Assembly: GCA_964447405.1 (NCBI GenBank)
Contig: CAYUSP010000002.1
Coordinates: forward strand, 682,001-746,000
DNA: 64,000 bases
Source: JALNZF01 sp964447405
GTDB lineage: Bacteria > Nitrospirota > UBA9217
Reading direction: 5' to 3'
A program made the translations under genes and the position numbers. This document shows positions 43,967 to 52,091 of this stretch, piece by piece; the first letter of the stretch is position 1; every line of letters begins with the position of its first letter. The notes under the pieces are model-generated. The model had not been told where the DNA came from and made no database searches. It worked only from the letters and a program-made list of their open reading frames with translations.

Positions 43967-45629
43967 GGTCTGTCGTATCCTCCCCCCGCGTTTGCGCGGC
44001 TTTTGCCAGCTTTTTAACGATGACGACTTTTATGCCGCGCGAGGTCTTTTCAAATCGTACGTCATCGGCGAACCGCTTCATCAGCTTGATGCCCCAACCG
44101 CGACCCGCCGGCTTTCCGCCGCTCCGGCTGCCAAAGGGTTCGCCCGTTTCCTGCACGATAAACTCCTTGCCGGTGCTTTCGACAGCCACCTCAAGGCGGT
44201 CATCCTCCACGGAAACGATTAAGGTGAGCTTGTTGTTCACCGCTTTGCTGTGTTCAAAAGCATTAATGCAGGCTTCGATCACTGCTATCTGCAGCTGACC
44301 GATCGCGTCCGGATCGAGGTTCAGGTTTTTTCCAATCTGCTCCAGGCATTGTGCAGCGACAAGCTCGGATTCCTTTGCCATAGGCAGAACCATTTCGAAG
44401 CGTATGGCATCCGGTCTGCCGGGCAGCAGTTTCTCGAGGAACTCCTGCGTAATATCGCGAGGCGACTTCGCGAGGATCTCCTTCATATACAGGCAATCGA
44501 TGACATCCCGAGCCACGGCATCGTCCAGCGCGCGAAAAACGCCGAATTCTCCCCGGATCAGGCCGGCCGCATATAATGCATGCGCTGCCATCTCCGCGCG
44601 GTCGTCGGTGAGCGTGAAGGTTTTGGCGATCCTCTGGCAGGAAAGAGGTTCCGCCGTGTGAACGACCTTGTGCAGGATGGCGAGTGCTACCCTTCTTGCA
44701 GCCAGATCGGGGAAGGAGGCCTTTATCATTGAGGACCAAGACAGAGCGAGCGTCCCTTCCATGATCTCATGGATATACGCGTTCCAGAAATCCCCATCCT
44801 CCAGCTTTGCCTGTTTGCCAGCTGTGCGGGCGACGCTTTCGAGATACAGCGGATTTCCCCCGAGGCGTCGAAGCAGGAGCGGCGGTGCACTGCCGGATGC
44901 AGCGAATGATTGCAGCAGGGAACCAACGCGTGTTGCCGCGTCTTCCGTTCCAAGCGGTGATAGCTGCATCCTCTCGAGACCGTATACAACGGGCATTTCC
45001 TGCAAAGCGGCTGCATTGCCGGTGACCATATGAGGAGTTCTGCCGTCAGACATCGCATCCTCGAACAGCGATATAAGCCGGGCATCGACTGCCTCATTGA
45101 CGTGGAGATCCTGCAGAAGGTGGAATCCGTCGATGAGTACGGCAACGGGCCTGCCGCTTGAGCGGGCCGACAGACGCGGCGCTTCGAGGGCGACGCGGAG
45201 CGCATTCAGGGGATCGTCGGCACCCTCCTCAAACCGGTCGAGTACTTCCTGTGCCCATGCCGCATCGCTGGTGTTCACGAGTGCGGCCAGCGATTCCGAT
45301 GAGTTAGTATCCTGATGCAGCAGGCCCTGGTCCTTGTTTTCGAATGCGATCCGCTGCCGGATGAACTGGGCAAGATAGTGCTTGGCAAATGCGGCAATGG
45401 AAAGTGAGGCCGGATTGACCGAATAATAGAAGGGAGCGACACGGTCCTGCCGCCAGAACAAATGATTGAAGAGTTGTTTGGTTAGCTCTGTTTTCCCGAT
45501 GCCGCGGGGGCCGGATAGAACGAGGCTCCGAGCCATGCCGGACTCAGCCAGGAGTGTCCGCTGCATGAGTATGGCAAGCTCGTCCTGTCTACCGATGAAA
45601 TCGGAGTCTTTAAGAGCATTAAACGGCAT
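43959..45629 (-). CDS. AAA/STAND-type NTPase fused to RsbW-like kinase domain
   Basis: About 556 residues from MPFNALKDSDFIGRQDEL. Residues about 15-250 are an ATPase of the ORC/STAND type, with Walker A LSGPRGIGKTEL (about 38-48), Walker B AVLIDGFHLL (about 172), and a following helical winged-helix-like region (about 290-400). The C-terminal 140 residues are a HATPase_c_2 (anti-sigma factor/RsbW) domain with the N-box AVIEACINAFEHS and the G1-box GRGWGIKLMKRFADDV. The fusion couples NTP-driven switching to a serine kinase or anti-sigma activity. The gene overlaps both neighbours (11 bases with GGDEF, eight with STAS), so translation is coupled. An upstream in-frame extension is not supported. 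Confidence 0.82.
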   Translation of the reverse strand: MPFNALKDSDFIGRQDELAILMQRTLLAESGMARSLVLSGPRGIGKTELTKQLFNHLFWRQDRVAPFYYSVNPASLSIAAFAKHYLAQFIRQRIAFENKDQGLLHQDTNSSESLAALVNTSDAAWAQEVLDRFEEGADDPLNALRVALEAPRLSARSSGRPVAVLIDGFHLLQDLHVNEAVDARLISLFEDAMSDGRTPHMVTGNAAALQEMPVVYGLERMQLSPLGTEDAATRVGSLLQSFAASGSAPPLLLRRLGGNPLYLESVARTAGKQAKLEDGDFWNAYIHEIMEGTLALSWSSMIKASFPDLAARRVALAILHKVVHTAEPLSCQRIAKTFTLTDDRAEMAAHALYAAGLIRGEFGVFRALDDAVARDVIDCLYMKEILAKSPRDITQEFLEKLLPGRPDAIRFEMVLPMAKESELVAAQCLEQIGKNLNLDPDAIGQLQIAVIEACINAFEHSKAVNNKLTLIVSVEDDRLEVAVESTGKEFIVQETGEPFGSRSGGKPAGRGWGIKLMKRFADDVRFEKTSRGIKVVIVKKLAKAAQTRGEDTTDHE

Positions 45630-47655
45630 TGTATGAGTAGACCTCGATCCTGTCTTTTCCGTTGTTCTTTGCGCGGTACAAAGCCTTATCCACATTCTCG
45701 AGCAGCGCCTCGATCGTACTCCCCTGCGAAGGAAAGCAGGCAACGCCGATGCTGGCGGTGAGCACGCGGAGTTCGGCGCCTTGCTGCTCATCAGGAGGCG
45801 TCAGGGTGCGCGTCAGGTTTTTTCTCAGCCGCTCGGCAATGTCCACGGCAAGCGATTCGGCAGTTTCCGGAAGAATAATCATGAACTCGTCGCCGCCGTA
45901 CCTTGCAACGATATCCATGGAACGTACCGTGTTCATGAGCGTTTCCGCTACCGCTTTCAGTATCTTGTCGCCAAACAGGTGTCCGAAAGAATCGTTGCAG
46001 TATTTGAATCCGTCCAGATCGAGCATGAGGAGGCTCAAGGTATGGCCATACCGTTCGGACCTCGCGACCTCATCCTTCAGCCGTTCGTTCAGGTATCTCC
46101 GGTTCAGGAGCCCGGTCAGCGAATCGGTAATCGTGAGCCGTCTGAGTTCCTCGGACCTGGTAAAAAAAACGTTACGCTCCATGACGACGGCGGCCTGCGT
46201 GGCAAAGGACTGGATGAGCTTCAGGTCCTCCTCATCGAACACCTCGCCGGAGGTTTTGTCCGAGAGGTTCAGAACGCCGATGGTCCGGTCGTCGATCTTG
46301 AGCGGCACGCTCACGAACGACCGTGTTTTGTAGTTGCTCTTGTTCTTTTGCTTGAACCTCGGATCTTGTTCGAGGTTCGCCACAAGGAACGGTTCACCGT
46401 GCTCGGCGACCCTGCCGGCGATGCCCTCGCCTCTGCCTATCCTGATCTTGTCCAGAATGCCCTCGCGCACCCCTTTTTTTGCTTCCAGAAGCAGTTCGTC
46501 GGTCTCCTGGTCAAGGATCATGAGAGATCCCTGCTCGGCCTTGAGCAGCTCGGCGGACTTTTCCAGGATAGTTCTGACCAGGGTGTCGAAGTTCCGGATC
46601 GGTGTGATGGTCCTGGTCATTTCCGCGATAGCGGAAAACCGGTTGAATTTCTTGTACAGCTTCTGGTGCAGATGATAATTCTCGATCAAAAGGGCCGTTT
46701 GCTTGCAGAACGCCGAAATGATCTGTCTGTCGCCGTCCCTGAGCATGCGGTCCTCGATGCGCAGGATGCCTTCCAGTCTTCTGAACACCATGAGGGGGAA
46801 AAAATAAAGAGCGCCCCTGCCGTTCAAAAAATCAGCACGCGGATCCACGACAGGTTCCGCCGATAAAACGGCCTGCTTGCCGGCCATGAGGTCCTTAACG
46901 ATCGAGTCGTTCTCGCTGATGCTTAAGGCCTCCACCGGTTCATCGCTCCGCGATCTGCCGTAGAGGCTCGTATATTTGCCGGACGTTTCGTCCAGGGTCA
47001 GGATGGAGATGCAATCGACATCGAGCAGCGAGGACAGCTTGCCAAGCATGTCCTGATAGAGTGTTTCCGGAATTTCTTCCACATCAGCACCCCACATGCC
47101 GATGATGCTCTGCAGACTTTCAAATTTATTCCGGAGGGTTGTCGCTTCCTGGGAGTTCTTCAAAAGCCGGTTCACGGTATCGGAAACGAACCCGCAGGTC
47201 TTTCTGGCTTGCTGGATGCTGGTGAAGGAGTGGGGTGCCGAGACCGGAACGGTGTTGAGGCCGGCAGTGCTCATGAGGGCCATGTATTCCCGGAAATCCT
47301 CGTATGTAGCAAAGGATCCTTGTCCGAGGAGGATCGCCTTCTCCTCCATGTATTCTATCGGCAGTGCGAAGTTTACCACTCGCGCATAGCACTTGTAGAT
47401 CTCCGGTTTGCCGGTTTCAAAGGCATGTGCTATGAAGGGATGGCACGTGGCTTCACATTCAGATTTACCGCCCGATGTAGATGCACGAAAGCCGCGGCAC
47501 AGGGGGAATTTGCCTTGAGGGACAAAAATCGGTTTGCCGAATTCAGTATAAACGCTAAGGGAAAAACCGAGGATATCGGAGAGCGTAGTGAAATGCTCTC
47601 GCCATGGGTCGGTGGCTAAAAGATTCTTAAGGTGTTCCCCTTTTATTGCGATCAT
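45619..47655 (-). CDS. PocR-GAF-GAF-GGDEF diguanylate cyclase
   Basis: About 678 residues. Order: a PocR ligand-binding domain (about 5-155, with Cys at CRGF, CEATCHPF and CYARVVNFALPI), a GAF-like region (about 185-340), a second GAF (about 355-500), and a GGDEF domain (about 515-678). The motif YGGDEF is intact and the RxxD inhibitory site (RSMD) lies five residues before it. It should make c-di-GMP and be feedback-inhibited. The ATG at 47655 has aaggaa seven bases before it and is preferred to ATG 47688. It is the first gene of the operon driven by the promoter at 47803. Confidence 0.9.
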   Translation of the reverse strand: MIAIKGEHLKNLLATDPWREHFTTLSDILGFSLSVYTEFGKPIFVPQGKFPLCRGFRASTSGGKSECEATCHPFIAHAFETGKPEIYKCYARVVNFALPIEYMEEKAILLGQGSFATYEDFREYMALMSTAGLNTVPVSAPHSFTSIQQARKTCGFVSDTVNRLLKNSQEATTLRNKFESLQSIIGMWGADVEEIPETLYQDMLGKLSSLLDVDCISILTLDETSGKYTSLYGRSRSDEPVEALSISENDSIVKDLMAGKQAVLSAEPVVDPRADFLNGRGALYFFPLMVFRRLEGILRIEDRMLRDGDRQIISAFCKQTALLIENYHLHQKLYKKFNRFSAIAEMTRTITPIRNFDTLVRTILEKSAELLKAEQGSLMILDQETDELLLEAKKGVREGILDKIRIGRGEGIAGRVAEHGEPFLVANLEQDPRFKQKNKSNYKTRSFVSVPLKIDDRTIGVLNLSDKTSGEVFDEEDLKLIQSFATQAAVVMERNVFFTRSEELRRLTITDSLTGLLNRRYLNERLKDEVARSERYGHTLSLLMLDLDGFKYCNDSFGHLFGDKILKAVAETLMNTVRSMDIVARYGGDEFMIILPETAESLAVDIAERLRKNLTRTLTPPDEQQGAELRVLTASIGVACFPSQGSTIEALLENVDKALYRAKNNGKDRIEVYSYNAV

Positions 47656-47802
47656 CACCGTTCCTTGGAAAACGGGGGGAAAGTTCATGCCGCGTGCAGC
47701 ATGGGATTTGCGGCAGTATTGCGTTACACGGACTGCAGCAGCGGATGACTATTATTTTATCAATGAACCGGCTCATAGTGAATATAAATTCTAAACTGAG
47801 CT

Positions 47803-47831
47803 ACTATACTAAGTGTTGCAATAATTGTCAA
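47803..47831 (-). promoter_or_regulatory. Strong sigma70-type promoter of the GGDEF/partner-switch operon
   Basis: On the minus strand TTGACA (47831-47826, perfect) and TATAGT (47808-47803, five of six) are separated by exactly 17 bases. The transcription start is predicted near 47796, so the mRNA leader before ATG 47655 is about 140 bases. Confidence 0.75.
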
Positions 47832-47974
47832 ATAGAATATGTTTAGAACAGGTTTTTTCCGGCGTGCTAATACCATAATTTTTTGGCGGATTTTGGGGGT
47901 CGAGGGTCTGCTTGCAACGTGCTTCATTAAAGGGGAAGGGTTTATTAAATGAATGGCGTTTAAGGATGAACAGG

Positions 47975-48850
47975 TTATAAAATATTCTGTCCGGAAGCAG
48001 CATGATGTTCCGGCTCCGGTCTGGCGGTTACGCGTGGCGAAGCGCTCTCATCCATCTTATAGGTGTCCACAGTGCCAAGCTTCCAGGTGTAAACCCTGCC
48101 GCAGCTGCTGCACGACGCGCCGGAGAGGGATTCCTTGCACGCGGGACAGTAGATCACGTAGTGCCGTGACAGCAAGTGCTCGTGGTCGCTGATGCTGATT
48201 GGCGTACCGCAGCATGTAAACTCCCCGGACAGGTCCTGTCCGCAGATGCACCCCCGATCGCGGGGCCAGGGGCGCATTTCTTCGAGCTTGTAAACGGCCT
48301 GCCCCAGAAGTTCCACGAGTTCGTCATTCGTGGTGTCGTTGAAAAAAGTCTCGGTCAGCTTTTCCCTGATCTCGATCATCAGCAGGTCTTCCTTCAGAAA
48401 GCGCAGTATTTTTCGGAGCCGCTCCTCACCCTTGCCGAGCCGGGAGATCGAGCGCAGGTTTTTATTCGCCCGGTAATGCTCCTGAAAATACACAAGCATC
48501 CAGATCTGCGTCATGTCATAAAAGAATTCCAGAAGAGGATAGTAGCCGTATTTCGCACGGATCGTTCGTTCAACCTCTCCCCGCTTTTCCGGGATGCTCG
48601 GAAACACAGCAGCGAGAAGTCCTTCCTCGAAATCCTCGAAAAAAAAGGGCGACCCGGAAAAATTGCGGCATCCGCAATGCGTGCATTGAACGATGTTGAA
48701 TTCCCATTTCAGCAGCGCCCGCTTGGCCGCGGGTGTTTTGGAGACGTCCACCCAGGTGACGATCTTCGCCTCGAAATCATGGTTGCAGTTGCTGCACTGA
48801 AAGGTCTCGCGGCTGTAGGCCTCGGCCTGGTTGCTGAGGAGGTTGATCAT
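47975..48850 (-). CDS. CpXC-domain zinc-ribbon protein
   Basis: About 291 residues. An N-terminal CpXC-like domain starts at FQCSNCNHDFEAKIVTWVDVSKTPAAKRALL and continues to VQCTHCGCRNF. Two further Cys pairs follow near the C-terminus (CICGQDLSGEFTCCG, CPACKESLSGASCSSCG), so several zinc-ribbons are likely. The C-terminal tail is charged and rich in Pro/His. The function of the family is unknown. It is divergent from the topoisomerase gene. ATG 48850 is preferred to GTG 48868. Confidence 0.75.
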   Translation of the reverse strand: MINLLSNQAEAYSRETFQCSNCNHDFEAKIVTWVDVSKTPAAKRALLKWEFNIVQCTHCGCRNFSGSPFFFEDFEEGLLAAVFPSIPEKRGEVERTIRAKYGYYPLLEFFYDMTQIWMLVYFQEHYRANKNLRSISRLGKGEERLRKILRFLKEDLLMIEIREKLTETFFNDTTNDELVELLGQAVYKLEEMRPWPRDRGCICGQDLSGEFTCCGTPISISDHEHLLSRHYVIYCPACKESLSGASCSSCGRVYTWKLGTVDTYKMDESASPRVTARPEPEHHAASGQNIL

Positions 48851-48967
48851 GGATATAGTATACACCACTTTAAAAAAATCGTGCTTTAAAATCGTACTCT
48901 GTTTATGGTAGTATTGGTCCGCTAGTACGCAGAAGAGTCGCGTTTTCCGCTAAAGAAAGGGATCATC

Positions 48968-51229
48968 ATGCCGATAAAAGAGGATGCAATTTTAACCACC
49001 GCGCTGCATTCCGAGGTGGAAAGCCGGTTTCTCACGTATGCGCTTTCGACTATTGTCGCACGCTCGCTTCCGGACGTGCGCGACGGGCTGAAACCGGTCC
49101 ACCGGCGCATTCTTTTCGCCATGTGGGAAATGGGGCTCGGACCGACCGCCAAGTTCCGGAAAAGCGCAGCCGTGGTTGGCGAGGTGCTCGGCAAGTTTCA
49201 TCCGCATGGCGATCAGGCTGCGTACGATGCCATGGTGCGTATGGCCCAGGTTTTTTCACTCCGCTATCCGCTTGTCCAGGGATCGGGGAACTTCGGCAGC
49301 CTCGACGGCGATCCGGCAGCCGCCATGCGGTACACCGAGGCCAGGCTTTCTCCGCTTGCCGAGGAGCTGCTGGTCGAGATCGAGAAGGACACGGTCAGAT
49401 TCCGGCCGAACTACGATAATTCCCAGAAGGAGCCGGTGGTGCTGCCCGCGCGGTTTCCACAGCTCCTGGTGAACGGTACTTCGGGCATCGCTGTCGGAAT
49501 GAGCTGTTCCTTTCCTCCGCACAACATCGGCGAGGTGATCGACGGCCTTGCCGCCCTGATCGACAACTCGAACATCGAAGTAAAAGATCTGCTCAAATAT
49601 ATCAAGGGCCCGGATTTCCCGACCGCTGGCCAGATCCTGAACTCAAAAAAGGAGCTGCGGGACATCTATCAGTCCGGTTCCGGCGGGATCAGAGTACGCG
49701 GCGAATACAGTTTCGAGGAATTGCCGCGCGGGAAACAGGCGATCGTGTTCACCTCCATTCCCTACCTCGTGAACAAGGCAAAGATTCTCGAAAAGCTGAT
49801 CGGCCTCATGGAGGACAAAAAACTGCCCCAGGTCTCCGCCGCGCGCGACGAATCCACGGACGTGGTGAGGATCGTGCTTGAGCTCAAGGCAGAATCAAAC
49901 GCCGAGCTGGTGACCGCGTATTTGTTCAAGCACACAGACCTCGAGTCCACATTCCCGATCAATTTCACCGCATTGAAGCCGAATATGGAGCCCGAGCGGC
50001 TGTCGCTCAAGGAAGTAATGCGCTACTTCCTGGACTTCAGGCACGAAATCGTCACCAAGCGGTTGAATTTCGATCTTAAGATTTTGAAGGCGCGGCTGCA
50101 TATCCTTGCGGCGTTCGAGAAGCTCTACAATGATCTCGACACGGCGATCAAAATCATCCGCAAGTCGAAGTCCCGCGAGGACGCAGCAGAAAAGCTTAAG
50201 AAACATTTCAAGCTCGACGATGACCAGGTGAGGGCGATCCTGGAGACGCAGCTCTACCGGCTGGCAGGGCTCGAGATCGATAAAATCCTCAAGGAAAAGG
50301 CCGAGAAGTCGAAAATGAGGAAGGACCTCGACGATATTCTCGCGAGCCAGAAAAAGATCTGGGGGCTCATCAAGACCGAACTTCTTGAGATCAAGGAAAA
50401 GTACGGTGACAAGCGCAAGTCGGTGATGAAAGCGGCGGAGGATGTGGAGTTTTCACACGACGACTTTATCGTGCATGAGGATGTGACCGTGATCCTGACA
50501 AAGATGGGCTGGATCCGTAGGGTCAAGACCATTGGCGAGAACCTCCGGTTCAAGGAGGGCGACGACCTGCTATCGCTGATCCCGGCCAACACGCGGGACA
50601 ACATTGCCGTGTTCTCCTCCGCGGGCAAGGTCTATGTTATCAAAGCAGTTGACCTGCCCTCGAGCTCCGGTTTCGGAGAGCCGGTGCAGAGTCTGTTCAA
50701 GTTCGGAGACGGCGAACGGCTCATCAACGCCATGAACCTATCGACCGTTTTCGCAGTGCCCGTGCCTGCAACAGATGGGAAGGAGCAGCAGGCCGAGCTT
50801 GCCCTCGCGCCCCGTGAGGTCGCTGCCCTGACGGTGTCCGCTCATGGTGTGGGCTTCCAGTTTGACCTCGGCCAGTTCAATACGGTGACTACGCGCGTTG
50901 GCAAGAAATTCGCGGGCGTGAAGGCGGGCGACAGCATCATGGGCGTGGACATCCTTGACCTGCCGAACGTGCTCTTTCTCACCTCGGAAGGCAAGGCAGT
51001 GGTGGTTGCAGCGAAAGACATCCCAATGCTCTCCGGAGCAGGCAAGGGTGTTCGCCTCGTGAATGTAAAAAAAGGCGAGGTCACGCTGTTCAGGCCGGTC
51101 AGAAAAGGCGAGCAGGTGAAGGTGATCGATGATAAGGGCAAGGAAAAGATTCTCGACCTTAAATCCTATGGTGTGATGACGCGCGGCAGCGTGGGCTTAA
51201 AGGCGGTGAAAGCGGTGAAGTTCGGGTAA
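48968..51229 (+). CDS. parC: DNA topoisomerase IV / gyrase subunit A
   Basis: 753 residues. The N-terminal breakage-reunion domain has the active-site Tyr122 in AMRYTEARL. The DNA-gate segment is HPHGDQAAYDAMVRMAQ, with Gln at the place of Ser83 of E. coli GyrA. The C-terminal domain has beta-pinwheel repeats (about 500-740) but no clear gyrase box (QRRGGKG), which favours topoisomerase IV (ParC) over gyrase. It works with ParE in unlinking daughter chromosomes. No parE is adjacent. The start has aaagaaaggga upstream. Confidence 0.88.
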   Translation: MPIKEDAILTTALHSEVESRFLTYALSTIVARSLPDVRDGLKPVHRRILFAMWEMGLGPTAKFRKSAAVVGEVLGKFHPHGDQAAYDAMVRMAQVFSLRYPLVQGSGNFGSLDGDPAAAMRYTEARLSPLAEELLVEIEKDTVRFRPNYDNSQKEPVVLPARFPQLLVNGTSGIAVGMSCSFPPHNIGEVIDGLAALIDNSNIEVKDLLKYIKGPDFPTAGQILNSKKELRDIYQSGSGGIRVRGEYSFEELPRGKQAIVFTSIPYLVNKAKILEKLIGLMEDKKLPQVSAARDESTDVVRIVLELKAESNAELVTAYLFKHTDLESTFPINFTALKPNMEPERLSLKEVMRYFLDFRHEIVTKRLNFDLKILKARLHILAAFEKLYNDLDTAIKIIRKSKSREDAAEKLKKHFKLDDDQVRAILETQLYRLAGLEIDKILKEKAEKSKMRKDLDDILASQKKIWGLIKTELLEIKEKYGDKRKSVMKAAEDVEFSHDDFIVHEDVTVILTKMGWIRRVKTIGENLRFKEGDDLLSLIPANTRDNIAVFSSAGKVYVIKAVDLPSSSGFGEPVQSLFKFGDGERLINAMNLSTVFAVPVPATDGKEQQAELALAPREVAALTVSAHGVGFQFDLGQFNTVTTRVGKKFAGVKAGDSIMGVDILDLPNVLFLTSEGKAVVVAAKDIPMLSGAGKGVRLVNVKKGEVTLFRPVRKGEQVKVIDDKGKEKILDLKSYGVMTRGSVGLKAVKAVKFG

Positions 51230-51293
51230 GCCGCGGCATCACAGTGAATAGCCTGTTTCTCGCGGTCGCAAAAGCTATAACAGTTCTGCTACT

Positions 51294-51710
51294 ATGAAAT
51301 CCTTCCGCAAAGAACTCTGGTTCAATGTCCCCTCGCGCCGGGGCTTCGTCAACATCACCCCGGACATCGATGCCTGTGTGCGCCAGAGCGGTGTATGGGA
51401 CGGCCTCTGCCTCGTGAACGCTATGCATATTACCGCTTCGGTTTTTATCAATGACGACGAGCGGGGTTTATTCGGCGATTTTGAAAAATGGCTCGAGAAG
51501 CTTGCCCCGCATGAGCCCGTTTCCCAATACCAGCACAACACCGGCGAGGACAATGCCGACGCGCATCTTAAGCGCTCGATCATGGGCCGCGAAGTGGTTG
51601 TCGCGATCACGGACGGCAAGCTTGACTTCGGTCCCTGGGAGCAGATCTTCTACGGGGAGTTCGACGGTATGCGGAAAAAACGGGTGCTGGTCAAGATCAT
51701 CGGGGAGTAG
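51294..51710 (+). CDS. yjbQ: YjbQ family protein (UPF0047)
   Basis: 138 residues. The family signature NAMHITASVFINDDE and the His/Asp site in YQHNTGEDNADAHLKRSIMG...DGKLDFGPWEQIFYGEFDG are fully present. E. coli YjbQ shows weak thiamine-phosphate synthase activity in vitro; its true role is unclear. It is small and cytosolic, 64 bases downstream of the topoisomerase gene, and may be in the same transcript. Confidence 0.92.
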   Translation: MKSFRKELWFNVPSRRGFVNITPDIDACVRQSGVWDGLCLVNAMHITASVFINDDERGLFGDFEKWLEKLAPHEPVSQYQHNTGEDNADAHLKRSIMGREVVVAITDGKLDFGPWEQIFYGEFDGMRKKRVLVKIIGE

Positions 51711-52091
51711 CCTTAAGCAAGCCCTGTCTCTTTTCTGGCTTTTCCGGTTTTTTTTATGGTATGTTTGGCCGGCAGTTCCTGCCTGTTTTTAACAATCTTC
51801 CGAAGTCATTCTCATCATGATCCGCAGGACTGCTTTGCCTGTTGTAGTAAATGAATGCGGCAACCATTCAATGAAACGGACCCGGTCTCGCATGGGGCCT
51901 GGAGTCGTTGAGATAATGGAATATGAAAAAACCAATGGGGGACACTACATCCCCTCCACTGCCCTATGCCGGAGTCTGAAGATGGCCCTTATTGCTCTAG
52001 ATCGCACTCTTACCCCTTATCGTTCAAAGCAACTTGGCACAGGTAGCGCAGATCTGCAAACCGCATGATCTGGATGGAATGGAGTTTGTGC
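51711..52091. other. Intergenic region, no gene supported
   Basis: About 380 bases. A plus-strand frame (51817-52068) is open but has no ribosome binding site or family features, and it overlaps the following start region. The ribosome binding site ggag for the gene at 52092 lies at the right end. Confidence 0.4.

Noticed and set aside
47656..47796. c-di-GMP riboswitch in the leader of the GGDEF operon
   Set aside because: The conserved GEMM core sequences are not visible on either strand.
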